Shown: positions 1 through 6,990 of the stretch, in pieces | Layout: every line of letters begins with the position of its first letter | How positions within the stretch are numbered: the first letter of the stretch is position 1 | From: an uncultured Spirochaetaceae bacterium | GTDB taxonomy: Bacteria > Spirochaetota > Spirochaetia > Treponematales > Treponemataceae | NCBI GenBank assembly: GCA_902796985.1 | Contig: CADBRC010000013.1 | Location: 1 to 11,694, forward strand | Length of the DNA: 11,694 nt | Direction: 5' to 3' | Program-made: the position numbers and the translations under genes | Notes under the pieces: generated by a model | What the model saw: the letters and a program-made list of their open reading frames with translations, nothing else | Databases searched by the model: none | What the model was told of the DNA's origin: nothing

Positions 1-1167
1 AAGGTCATCGTCGAGACCGCCGCAAACAACACCTACGAATCAACGCTTACGGCGAAGATGGCGACCAAGCAGGCCCCGACCCTTTTCCAGATTAACGGCC
101 CCGTCGGCTACGCGAACTGGAAGGATTACTGCGCCGACCTGAGCAAGACGGAGATTTACAAGCACCTGTCTGACAAGTCCCTCGCCATCACCGACAAGGG
201 CAAGGTCTATGGCATTCCCTATGTCGTCGAGGGCTATGGCATCATATACAACAAGGCAATCACCGACAAGTACTTTGCCCTCTCCTCACGGGGAACCTCC
301 TTCAAGAGCATGGACGAAATCAACAGCTTTGCAAAACTCAAGGAGCTGTGCGATGACATGCAGGCCAATGCAAGCCTGCTCGGCATCAAGGGCGTGTTCG
401 CATCCACGTCGTTGAAGGCCGGTGAGGACTGGCGCTGGCAGACCCATCTCGCCAACCTTCCCGTCTATTATGAGTTTAAGAACAACAAGGTGGACCTGAC
501 CTCCAAGGCGACCCATCAGATCAAGTTCCAGTACGGCAGCAACTTCAAGAACATCTTCGACCTGTATACGACTGATTCAGTTGTGGACAAGAGGAACCTT
601 GGCGTGAAGACTGTCGATCAGTCCATGGCTGAGTTCGCTCTCGAGGAAGCCGCGATGGTTCAGAACGGAAACTGGGCATGGGGCCAGATTGCCGGTGTCA
701 CCGGAAACAAGGTCAAGGCCGAGAACGTGAAGTACCTGCCCATCTACACGGGCGTGAGCGGCGAGGCTTCACAGGGCCTCTGCATCGGTACGGAGAACTT
801 CTACTGCATCAACAAGAAGGCTTCCAAGGCTGACCAGCAGGCTACCGCTGACTTCATCTACTGGCTGTATTCTTCTCCGACCGGAAAGAAGTACGTGACG
901 ACCAAGCTCGGATTTATCGCCCCCTTCGACACCTTCGCTGAGAGCGAGAAGCCGTCCGACCCGCTGGCCAAGGAAATCCTTTCCTACATGTCCAAGAAGG
1001 GCATTACGTCCGTCTCATGGAACTTCACCCTGTTCCCGTCACAGACCTTTAAGGATAACTTCGGCGCGGACCTCCTGCAGTACTGCCAGGGCTCCAAGGA
1101 CTGGAGCACGGTCTCTGCGAACGTCGTAAAGAACTGGAAGACTGAGTGGGAGCTGGTTGACGAGTAA
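1..1167 (+). CDS. Sugar ABC transporter solute-binding protein (5' end outside window)
   Basis: This is the C-terminal 388 residues of an extracellular solute-binding protein of the MalE/CUT1 type. It captures a carbohydrate outside the inner membrane and delivers it to the two permeases that follow. The frame is open from the first base of the window, so the Met at 58 is internal and the signal peptide lies upstream. Family marks include the segment GIPYVVEGYGIIYNK (about nt 211-255), where many binding proteins have a 'P...G..YNK' pattern, and NGNWAWGQI (about nt 664-690), the usual late 'G.W' segment. The C-terminus ends in WKTEWELVDE with a normal TAA stop. The substrate cannot be read from the sequence. 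A hairpin terminator follows directly, as is common when binding protein is needed in excess of permease. Confidence 0.9.
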   Translation, partial: KVIVETAANNTYESTLTAKMATKQAPTLFQINGPVGYANWKDYCADLSKTEIYKHLSDKSLAITDKGKVYGIPYVVEGYGIIYNKAITDKYFALSSRGTSFKSMDEINSFAKLKELCDDMQANASLLGIKGVFASTSLKAGEDWRWQTHLANLPVYYEFKNNKVDLTSKATHQIKFQYGSNFKNIFDLYTTDSVVDKRNLGVKTVDQSMAEFALEEAAMVQNGNWAWGQIAGVTGNKVKAENVKYLPIYTGVSGEASQGLCIGTENFYCINKKASKADQQATADFIYWLYSSPTGKKYVTTKLGFIAPFDTFAESEKPSDPLAKEILSYMSKKGITSVSWNFTLFPSQTFKDNFGADLLQYCQGSKDWSTVSANVVKNWKTEWELVDE

Positions 1168-1187
1168 TCAACCACGATACAAGTGGC

Positions 1188-1232
1188 GGGGCTGCTGCGC
1201 GACAGCAATGGGTACGCGGCAGCCCCTTTTTT
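1188..1232 (+). terminator. Intra-operon hairpin terminator / attenuator
   Basis: A 12-bp stem (GGGGCTGCTGCG at 1188-1199 with CGCGGCAGCCCC at 1215-1226, one G-U pair) encloses a 15-nt loop and is followed by six T. It lies between the binding-protein stop and the permease ribosome site. Because the permeases have no visible promoter of their own, it is probably a leaky terminator that sets a high binding-protein to permease ratio. Confidence 0.85.
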
Positions 1233-1254
1233 AAACTTTTATGAGGAGTTCCCT

Positions 1255-2109
1255 ATGGAAAACAATAAGGCGACAAGGAAATACTTTCCTATATTTGTGC
1301 TGCCGACGCTCCTGGCGTTCATCCTGTTTTTCTTCATTCCCTTCGTCATGGGCTTCGTGCTCTCGTTCACCAAGTTTAAGGTCATTACCGATGCGCATTT
1401 CATAGGCCTGAAGAACTACGTCAGGGCATTCACGCTGAACGACGAGTTCATCCATGCACTGGGCTTCACGTCTCTGTTTACCGTGGTCTCTGTGATTACG
1501 GTCAACGTGTTCGCCTTCATCCTTGCCCTGCTGCTCACGAACGGGCTCAAGGGAACGAGTTTCTTCCGCTCAGTGTTCTTCATGCCGAACCTCATCGGCG
1601 GAATCGTCCTAGGCTACATCTGGAACCTCCTCATAAACGGAGTGCTTCTGCGCTACTTCGGCGAGGATATCTCCTTCAACGCGAAATACGGATTCTGGGG
1701 CCTGGTCATCCTGACCAACTGGCAGCTCATCGGCTACATGATGGTCATCTACATCGCGGGGCTGCAGAACATATCCTCGGAACTGCTTGAGGCGGCCTCC
1801 ATAGACGGGGCTTCGTCCCTCACGACCCTCTTCAAGATAAAAATCCCGATGGTCATGCCGTCAATCACTATCTGTATGTTCCTTACGCTGACGAACTCCT
1901 TCAAGATGTTTGACCAGAACCTTGCGCTCACGAATGGCGCGCCGGGAACCGAGACAGAAATGCTCGCCCTGAACATCTACAAGACCTTCTACGGACGCAC
2001 GGGATTCCAGGGCGTCGGTCAGGCAAAGGCGGTCGTGTTCTTCATCATCGTCGCCATAATCGCCTTCCTTCAGCTTAAGCTCACAAACACAAAGGAGATA
2101 GAACAATGA
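1255..2109 (+). CDS. Sugar ABC transporter permease, MalF/UgpA-like
   Basis: This is an inner-membrane permease of the CUT1 binding-protein-dependent transporters, 284 residues, a normal length for the family. The start is the ATG at 1255, which has a GAGGAG ribosome site at 1243-1248 six bases upstream. An in-frame GTG at 1183 exists but lies before the terminator hairpin and gives unlikely residues. About six hydrophobic segments are visible (roughly residues 11-38, 70-97, 107-128, 145-168, 203-222 and 258-275). The cytoplasmic EAA loop that docks on the ATPase is clear: EAASIDG at 179-185 followed by the proline at 198. The stop overlaps the next permease start by 4 bases (ATGA), which suggests translational coupling and a heterodimer. 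No ATPase gene is nearby, so a shared MsmK-type ATPase is inferred. Confidence 0.93.
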   Translation: MENNKATRKYFPIFVLPTLLAFILFFFIPFVMGFVLSFTKFKVITDAHFIGLKNYVRAFTLNDEFIHALGFTSLFTVVSVITVNVFAFILALLLTNGLKGTSFFRSVFFMPNLIGGIVLGYIWNLLINGVLLRYFGEDISFNAKYGFWGLVILTNWQLIGYMMVIYIAGLQNISSELLEAASIDGASSLTTLFKIKIPMVMPSITICMFLTLTNSFKMFDQNLALTNGAPGTETEMLALNIYKTFYGRTGFQGVGQAKAVVFFIIVAIIAFLQLKLTNTKEIEQ

Positions 2110-2951
2110 TGATAGAAAAGAACCGCACTGCCACGAGGACCTTCCAGACGGTGCTCCTCATAGCGCTTACCGCGCTGTTCATCTTCCCGATACTGCTGGT
2201 GTTCATGAACTCCTTCAAGTCCCGCCTCTATGTCTCCACGGATCCCTTCGCGCTTCCCGCAGGGGCAATGTTTGTAGGATTCGAGAATTACATCCGGGGC
2301 ATCACCTCCTCGGGCTTCTTCGCCGCCTTTGCCCGATCCGTATGGATTACCGTCGCCGGAGTGCTCCTCATAATCGTCTGCACGTCAATGACGGCATGGT
2401 ACATCGTGCGCGTGAAGTCCAAGTTTACCAGAGTACTCTACTATGCCTTCACGTTCAGCATGATTGTCCCCTTCCAGATGGTCATGTACACGATGACCTT
2501 CGTCGTTAACCGGATGAGCTTTGACAACGTGTTCGGCATCCTGTTCGTTTATCTGGGATTCGGGGCGGGGCTCACGGTATTCATGTTTACGGGATTCATA
2601 AAGGCAATACCGCTTGAGGTGGAGGAGGCTGCTACGATTGACGGCTGCAACCCCTTGCAGACCTACTTCCTCGTCGTCTTCCCCATGCTCAAGCCGACGG
2701 CCATCACGGTGGCAATCCTTCAGGCGATGTGGCTCTGGAACGACTACCTGCTGCCCTACCTTATCCTCGGTTCGGACCACAAAACCGTTCCCGTTGCAAT
2801 CCAGCTCGCCATGCAGGGAGCATACGGGTCTACCGATTACGGCGGCTTCATGGCCATGCTCGTCGTTGCAATCGTTCCGATTATCGCGTTCTACATCTCG
2901 GCGCAGAAATACATCATCAACGGGGTCACTGCCGGTGCGGTGAAGGGTTGA
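2106..2951 (+). CDS. Sugar ABC transporter permease, MalG/UgpE-like
   Basis: This is the second permease of the same importer, 281 residues and close to the family norm. The ATG at 2106 overlaps the previous stop; AAAGGAG at 2091-2097 is the ribosome site, and a second ATG follows directly at 2109. The EAA loop reads EEAATIDG at about 173-180 with the proline at 193. WNDYLLP at 211-217 and the C-terminal GAVKG are typical of MalG-like proteins. Hydrophobic segments lie near residues 13-35, 72-100, 108-130, 140-165, 196-220 and 246-265. Together with the preceding permease it should form the membrane channel. The LacI-family gene begins 8 bases after its stop, so all share one transcript. Confidence 0.93.
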   Translation: MMIEKNRTATRTFQTVLLIALTALFIFPILLVFMNSFKSRLYVSTDPFALPAGAMFVGFENYIRGITSSGFFAAFARSVWITVAGVLLIIVCTSMTAWYIVRVKSKFTRVLYYAFTFSMIVPFQMVMYTMTFVVNRMSFDNVFGILFVYLGFGAGLTVFMFTGFIKAIPLEVEEAATIDGCNPLQTYFLVVFPMLKPTAITVAILQAMWLWNDYLLPYLILGSDHKTVPVAIQLAMQGAYGSTDYGGFMAMLVVAIVPIIAFYISAQKYIINGVTAGAVKG

Positions 2952-2959
2952 TTTCCGAC

Positions 2960-3967
2960 ATGACCATAAAAGACATTGCCCGCGAATGCGGCTGTGCCGT
3001 GGGAACCGTTTCTCGCGTCCTGAACAATCACCCTGACGTGAGCGAGAAGACGCGGGAAAAGGTCCTTGCGGTCGTGAAGAAGCATGATTTCATACTGAAT
3101 GCGAACGCCAAGCTGCTCAAGGCTCAGGACAGCAAGACGATAGAGGTCCTTGTCAAAGGAACGTCCAGCATCCTGCTGAACAGCCTGCTTGAGCGCATTC
3201 AGAAACGTATGGAGCCCCTGCAGTACAACGCGAGCGTCGTTGTCCTTGACGAGTACGACAACGAAGCAAAGGCAGCCAACCGTATCTGCTCCGAGCAAAA
3301 GCCGGTGGGAATAATCTTCCTGGGCGGAAGCCCCGATCTGTGCAAGGATGATTTCGCTCGGCTTCCGCTTCCTTGCGTTCTTATATCAAATGAAGCGCAG
3401 TTCATCGAAGGTACGAGGCTTTCCAGCGTCAGTACGGACAATTTCACCGCTGCCAGCCACTCCGCTGACTATCTGCTCCGGATGGGGCACACGAAGATCG
3501 GCGTGATTGGGGGGGACCTGGGCGGCTCCGGAATAACCCAGCGGCGGTATGACGGTTTCCTTGCGAGCCTGACACGGGCGGGGCTTGCCTTTGACTACGG
3601 AAAAGCCTATGCTACGTCGAAGTATTCGTTTGAGGACGGGGCTGCTGCTGCATCGCGGCTCATGGAAAGCTACCCGGACCTGACTGCCATCTTCGCCATG
3701 TCGGACGTCATGGCAATCGGAGCTATCAGGAGGCTCGCGGATATGGGGCGAAAGGTTCCTGATGACGTCTCCGTAATCGGATTCGACGGAATCCCCCTCA
3801 GCAGCTATTACCAGCCCCGCCTCGCCACTATACGGCAGGAGACGGACCTGCTGGCGGATGAGGGGTTGAACATTCTTCTGAACATGATTGAGCGGAATGC
3901 TCCGCCGCAGAACAAGTTTATCCCCTTCGAGTTTATCTCCGGGGAAAGCGTCCGCTGCCTTGCCTGA
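2960..3967 (+). CDS. LacI-family transcriptional regulator
   Basis: This 335-residue DNA-binding regulator presumably senses the transported sugar or a derivative and controls the transport operon. The ATG at 2960 gives the classical N-terminus MTIKDIAREC followed by the helix-turn-helix GTVSRVLNNHPDVSEKTREKV (about 15-35). The frame is open far upstream, but that stretch overlaps the permease gene. A GAAGGG at 2942-2947 is a rather distant ribosome site, so coupling to the permease is likely. The hinge region is unusual: FILNANAKLLKAQ at about 44-56 replaces the more common 'Y.PN..AR.L' pattern. The periplasmic-binding-protein-like sensor domain follows (about 60-335) with RRYDGF (195-200), AIFAMSD (243-249) and VSVIGFDGIPLSSYYQPRLATI (270-291, family core). 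Its operator is probably upstream of the window; another candidate lies just downstream at 4012-4028. Confidence 0.93.
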   Translation: MTIKDIARECGCAVGTVSRVLNNHPDVSEKTREKVLAVVKKHDFILNANAKLLKAQDSKTIEVLVKGTSSILLNSLLERIQKRMEPLQYNASVVVLDEYDNEAKAANRICSEQKPVGIIFLGGSPDLCKDDFARLPLPCVLISNEAQFIEGTRLSSVSTDNFTAASHSADYLLRMGHTKIGVIGGDLGGSGITQRRYDGFLASLTRAGLAFDYGKAYATSKYSFEDGAAAASRLMESYPDLTAIFAMSDVMAIGAIRRLADMGRKVPDDVSVIGFDGIPLSSYYQPRLATIRQETDLLADEGLNILLNMIERNAPPQNKFIPFEFISGESVRCLA

Positions 3968-3980
3968 CAAAAGGACGGGG

Positions 3981-4037
3981 AAAAAAGAAAAAACTTTTTA
4001 AAAAGTACTTGCCAAAGAATCTGTTTGGTGATATCAT
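3981..4037 (+). promoter_or_regulatory. Strong promoter with A-tract UP-like element
   Basis: The -35 is TTGCCA (4009-4014), the spacer is 17 bases, and the -10 is TATCAT (4032-4037) preceded by TG at 4029-4030, making an extended -10. Upstream, 3981-4006 is almost pure A/T and sits where an UP element contacts RNA polymerase alpha subunits. It includes a perfect 14-base palindrome ACTTTTTAAAAAGT (3993-4006). The predicted start is near 4044. No protein gene follows on this strand, so the promoter is best explained by a small RNA. Confidence 0.6.
4012..4028. promoter_or_regulatory. Operator-like inverted repeat inside the promoter spacer
   Basis: CCAAA (4012-4016) and TTTGG (4024-4028) form a 17-base imperfect palindrome with one further matching A/T pair inside. 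It overlaps the end of the -35 and fills most of the spacer, a position where a bound repressor would block RNA polymerase. The LacI-family gene ends 44 bases upstream, so its product is one candidate ligand, but the centre lacks the CG found in many LacI-family operators. Confidence 0.35.
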
Positions 4038-4043
4038 ACAATT

Positions 4044-4145
4044 AATGTTTTCAAGGCATGTAGTCTCCATTATCAATATGCCTTGCCTCCTTTTTTGGCG
4101 GTCTGTGGTTTTTTTTCATTTCACCACAGGCCGCTTTCTTTTTTT
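4044..4145 (+). ncRNA. Candidate small regulatory RNA (~100 nt)
   Basis: The predicted transcript starts about 7 bases after the -10 and ends at a U-tract. It would contain stem-loop 1 (CAAGGCATGT at 4052-4061 pairing with 4076-4085, one G-U pair, 14-nt loop), an unpaired pyrimidine linker (4086-4096, CCTCCTTTTTT), and a terminator hairpin (4098-4109 with 4123-4134) followed by TTTCTTTTTTT. Both unpaired regions carry anti-Shine-Dalgarno sequence: TCTCC in the loop (4064-4068) and CCTCCT in the linker. That layout is typical of trans-acting small RNAs that block ribosome binding. I recognise no known RNA family (not SRP RNA, tmRNA or RNase P). The alternative is that this is only the 3' untranslated end of the LacI-family mRNA, from which a small RNA could also be cut. 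An ATG at 4045 opens an in-frame reading frame through the hairpins, but it has no ribosome site and encodes no recognisable protein. Confidence 0.5.
4098..4145 (+). terminator. Rho-independent terminator after the regulator / small RNA
   Basis: A 12-bp stem (GCGGTCTGTGGT with ACCACAGGCCGC, one G-U pair) has a 13-nt T-rich loop and is followed by 11 bases of which 10 are T. It is the first good terminator after the LacI-family gene and would also end the small RNA. Confidence 0.85.
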
Positions 4146-4170
4146 AACTGCATGCAGAATTCCGGTATAT

Positions 4171-4206
4171 GCCCGCAGCTTCTTGTCCGGGAGAGCGGGC
4201 TTTTTT
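4171..4206 (+). terminator. Second, backup + strand terminator
   Basis: GCCCGC (4171-4176) pairs with GCGGGC (4195-4200), followed by six T. It stands 26 bases past the first terminator and its T-tract reaches the stop codon of the convergent ABC exporter gene, so it may stop read-through into the antisense of that gene. The 18-nt loop makes it weaker than the first. Confidence 0.55.
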
Positions 4207-6032
4207 CAACGGGACTTTCCTATCCTGAACTGGGTCTCGTAGAGTTCTGTATACACGCCCCCCGCACCAACGAGCTCCTTGTGTGTCCCGCGTTCCACAA
4301 TCTGCCCGTCTTTGACGACGAGGATTTCATCGGCGGCAAGTATGGTTGACAGGCGGTGAGCGATGAGGATGCTTGTGCGTGAGTCTATCAGCGGATCTAT
4401 CGCATCCTGTATCTTGCGCTCGGAGATGGAGTCCAGCGCACTCGTCGCCTCGTCGAATATCAGCAGGGCAGGGTCCTTGAGCAGGACTCGGGCTATGGAG
4501 ATGCGCTGTTTTTCGCCGCCGGAGAGCTTGAGCCCACGGTTACCCACCATCGTGTCCAGCCCTTTCTCCTGCGATGCTATGAAGTCCCAGATGTTCGCCG
4601 TCCGGCATGCTTCCTCCAGCTGCGCTTCGCTTGCGTCCGGCCTCGCGTACAGGAGGTTGTCCCGTATTGTTCCGTTGAAAAGGTATGTTTCCTGGCTCAC
4701 GATGCCAATGTTCCGCCTGAGGTAACCCAAGTCCAAGGCGCGCACATCTACGCCGTCGAACGACACGCAGCCCGACGACACGTCGTACAGGCGGGGAATC
4801 AGGTGTACCATCGTACTCTTGCCCGAGCCGGATGGCCCTACGATGGCAATGCTCCTGCCCGGCTCCAGCGTAAATGAGAGGTCCTTGAGGATTTGCCGTT
4901 CAGGGCTGTAGGAGAAGCACACGTGGTCGAACGTGACCCGGCCTTCGGCAGCTGCGGGCGTGATTGCGTCCGGCCTGTTCTGAATCTCCACCGGCATGTC
5001 CAGGTACTCGAATATCCGCGTGAACATCGCCATGCTGCGGATCCAGTCCACCTGGATGTTCAGAAGCTGGTTGACTGGTCCGTACATTTTGCCGAGCAGG
5101 GCAACAAAAACCGTGATGTCGCCGACCGTGACTGACTGGTCCCCCCGCATGATAAGCAGGCCGCCCGCGAGATAGAGCAGCATGGGGCCGATGCTCGCAA
5201 AGGTGGACAGGGCGACGCGGAACCAGCGGCCCGCCATGCCCTCGCGGATGTTCAGCCGGACCATGCGGCCGTTGACCACCTCATAGCGCGCGTATTCCGC
5301 CTCTTCCCTGCAAAAGAGCTTGACAAGCAGCTGACCGCTCACGGAGAGGGTTTCATTCAGAATTCCGTTTATCTCATCCCCGCACTCCTGCGCCTCACGG
5401 GTGAGCGACCATCGGGTCTTACCCGCGCTTCTCGTCGGGATGATGAAGAGGGGGACAATGAGGACGCCGAGCGTGGCGAGCATCCAGTTCTTCTGGTACA
5501 TCGCGGCAAGTGCGACGATGAGGGTGATTGAGTTGGAGAGGATACTGGCGAGCGTGCCGCTGACAACCTGCTGCACGCCGGAGATGTCACTTGTCATGCG
5601 GGTGATGATGTCGCCCTGCTTATGGCTGGTGAAGAATGACTGCGGCATCTTCTGCAGGTGGGCGTACATCGTGTTCCGCATGTCGTAGGTAATGTGCTGG
5701 GCAATCCAGCTGTTCAGGTAGCTTTCCAGCACCCCGATAAGGTTTGCACCGAGCGTGACGGCGAGCGACAGGACGATGAGGGTGACAAGGGCGCGGAAGT
5801 CACGGCCGATGAGTCCCTCGTCGATGATGCGGCCGGTGAGGACGGAGGGTGTCAGGCTGAACACCGAGGATACGGCTATCGCCATGAAGACGAGGAACAT
5901 CTGCTTCCAGTAGGGCAGCAAGTAGGATAGAACTCGCCTGAGAAGCTTCCCCGTCACTTTGGGGCGGTTTGCCTTCTCCTCTTCGGTCAGGAATGACCGC
6001 CCCATGCGGCCAGATCCGCCACCACCCGGCAT
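4206..6032 (-). CDS. ABC exporter half-transporter (MsbA/LmrA-like)
   Basis: This 608-residue protein has a six-helix membrane domain (about 35-330) fused to one nucleotide-binding domain (about 365-600), the standard layout of a homodimeric or heterodimeric ABC exporter. All ATPase motifs are intact: A-loop Tyr375, Walker A GPSGSGKST (399-407), Q-loop Gln447, signature LSGGEKQR (503-510), Walker B LLIFDE ending in Glu528, and H-loop His559. Both composite sites could therefore be active as a homodimer. The N-terminus is Gly-rich (MPGGGGSGRMGR), so a start at Met10 is possible, but the ATG at 6032 has GAGGAG ten bases upstream in the end of the TatD-family gene, one base after whose stop it begins. 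The substrate (lipid, drug or peptide) cannot be inferred. No second half-transporter is adjacent, which favours a homodimer. Confidence 0.93.
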   Translation of the reverse strand: MPGGGGSGRMGRSFLTEEEKANRPKVTGKLLRRVLSYLLPYWKQMFLVFMAIAVSSVFSLTPSVLTGRIIDEGLIGRDFRALVTLIVLSLAVTLGANLIGVLESYLNSWIAQHITYDMRNTMYAHLQKMPQSFFTSHKQGDIITRMTSDISGVQQVVSGTLASILSNSITLIVALAAMYQKNWMLATLGVLIVPLFIIPTRSAGKTRWSLTREAQECGDEINGILNETLSVSGQLLVKLFCREEAEYARYEVVNGRMVRLNIREGMAGRWFRVALSTFASIGPMLLYLAGGLLIMRGDQSVTVGDITVFVALLGKMYGPVNQLLNIQVDWIRSMAMFTRIFEYLDMPVEIQNRPDAITPAAAEGRVTFDHVCFSYSPERQILKDLSFTLEPGRSIAIVGPSGSGKSTMVHLIPRLYDVSSGCVSFDGVDVRALDLGYLRRNIGIVSQETYLFNGTIRDNLLYARPDASEAQLEEACRTANIWDFIASQEKGLDTMVGNRGLKLSGGEKQRISIARVLLKDPALLIFDEATSALDSISERKIQDAIDPLIDSRTSILIAHRLSTILAADEILVVKDGQIVERGTHKELVGAGGVYTELYETQFRIGKSR

Positions 6033-6033
6033 C

Positions 6034-6828
6034 CTATGCCGACTCCTCTTCCTCGGGAATGCCGAATATCTTGCAGGAGTTGCTCCAGAGCTGTTTCGCC
6101 AGGTCCTCCAGGTTCATCTGCAGCATCTGTGCGAGGAACTCCGCCGTCGCAGGCAGGTAGGCGGGCATGGTGCGCTTGCCCCGGTACTTGGCAGGAACCA
6201 TGAAGGGGCTTTCCGTCTCTATGAGCATCCTGTCCACCGGGATGTTGAGCACTGTCTCGTGCAGGTTCTGCGCATTGCGGTAGGTCAGGTTGCCCGCAAA
6301 GGAGAAGTACACGTCCAGTCCCGCATCCAGGCACTGGCGGGCATACCTGGCGTTCTCGCTGTAGCAGTGGAACACCGCCCCCTTGGGGGGAATGCGGTCG
6401 CGCAGGATCTCAAAGATGTCCTTGCCAGCCCCCCGGTTGTGGATGATGACCGGCTTGTCCAGGCTCTGCGCCATCTCCAGCTGGGCGATGAACAGCTCTA
6501 TCTGACTCCTCTTGTCCCCGTACTGCTTCTCGTAGTCCAGTCCAGTCTCGCCGATGGCGACCACCCGGGGAAGCTTCACGCTTTCTTCTATTATATTGCG
6601 CCAGTCGTTACCCGGGGCAACCACTTCGGCAGGGCTTACGCCGACCGCATGGAAGACACCTTTCTTGGTCTTGAGAAGTACGTACTCCTGTTTGAAATCA
6701 TGCAGGCTGTTGTTTATGGAAACAATCCTCGTTACGCCGGCAAGCTCCGCCTCCTTGATGGCGCGGTACTGCTTGTGCGGATCCTCAAATAGCAGCCCTA
6801 CATGGGCATGTGTGTCAAAAAAGTGCAT
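6034..6828 (-). CDS. TatD-family metal-dependent hydrolase
   Basis: This 264-residue TIM-barrel amidohydrolase-type protein belongs to the TatD family, whose members are cytoplasmic metal-dependent nucleases or deacylases. The metal-site motifs are recognisable: DTHAH (5-9), GETGLD with Glu94 (93-98), HNR with His130, and HCYS with His154. Two positions differ from the usual pattern. The fourth-ligand motif, commonly ETD.P, reads ETESP (204-208), so Asp is replaced by Glu. The segment usually VG.HP reads VGVSP (62-66), so the His is replaced by Ser. It may thus be a divergent paralogue. The start is supported by AGGGA just upstream and by the canonical N-terminus. It is the first gene of an operon with the ABC exporter 1 base downstream, driven by the promoter at 6991-7019. 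Confidence 0.9.
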   Translation of the reverse strand: MHFFDTHAHVGLLFEDPHKQYRAIKEAELAGVTRIVSINNSLHDFKQEYVLLKTKKGVFHAVGVSPAEVVAPGNDWRNIIEESVKLPRVVAIGETGLDYEKQYGDKRSQIELFIAQLEMAQSLDKPVIIHNRGAGKDIFEILRDRIPPKGAVFHCYSENARYARQCLDAGLDVYFSFAGNLTYRNAQNLHETVLNIPVDRMLIETESPFMVPAKYRGKRTMPAYLPATAEFLAQMLQMNLEDLAKQLWSNSCKIFGIPEEEESA

Positions 6829-6990
6829 GTTTTCCCTATTTCCCTATACACAAAAACAAAGTAGGGCTCCCCGTTCTGCCACCGCTCGGGGCGGCAGACA
6901 AGATTCCCTACACTCACAGAGTCTATCACTTTTATCCCTGGCGAACCAAAAGTCAAGCTAAGGATAAAATATCATTCCCATCTTTCCGAT
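6829..6990 (-). promoter_or_regulatory. Structured leader of the TatD-exporter transcript
   Basis: From the predicted start near 6984 the leader is about 155 nt. It contains a two-tier hairpin: GTAGGG (6906-6911 on the - strand) pairs with CCCTAC (6866-6861), and inside this TCTGCC/GGCAGA arms (6893-6898 with 6875-6880) form a second stem, separated by internal loops of 7 and 8 nt. Just before the start codon an 8-base unit (6832-6839) is repeated in tandem (6840-6847), so ATAGGGAA occurs twice; the copy nearer the ATG supplies the ribosome site. I do not recognise a riboswitch class. Confidence 0.4.

Noticed and set aside
1183..1254. N-terminal extension of the first permease from a GTG
   Set aside because: The GTG lies before the terminator hairpin; the ATG at 1255 has a good ribosome site and starts a normal MalF-like N-terminus.
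2729..2959. N-terminal extension of the LacI-family regulator
   Set aside because: It overlaps the permease in another frame and would put 77 odd residues before the helix-turn-helix, which in this family sits at the N-terminus.
3386..3970. 194-residue open frame on the - strand
   Set aside because: It is antisense to the sensor domain of the LacI-family gene and has no ribosome site or family resemblance.
4148..4157. Palindrome CTGCATGCAG
   Set aside because: A 10-base palindrome without T-tract on either side or a nearby promoter; too short to assign a function.
4009..4242. Small + strand open frame across the intergenic gap
   Set aside because: It begins inside the promoter -35 and reads through three hairpins and T-tracts, giving Phe/Leu runs; no ribosome site precedes its internal ATGs.
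5959..6792. 277-residue open frame on the + strand
   Set aside because: It is antisense to TatD and the exporter N-terminus, which carry complete motifs; it has no recognisable domain.
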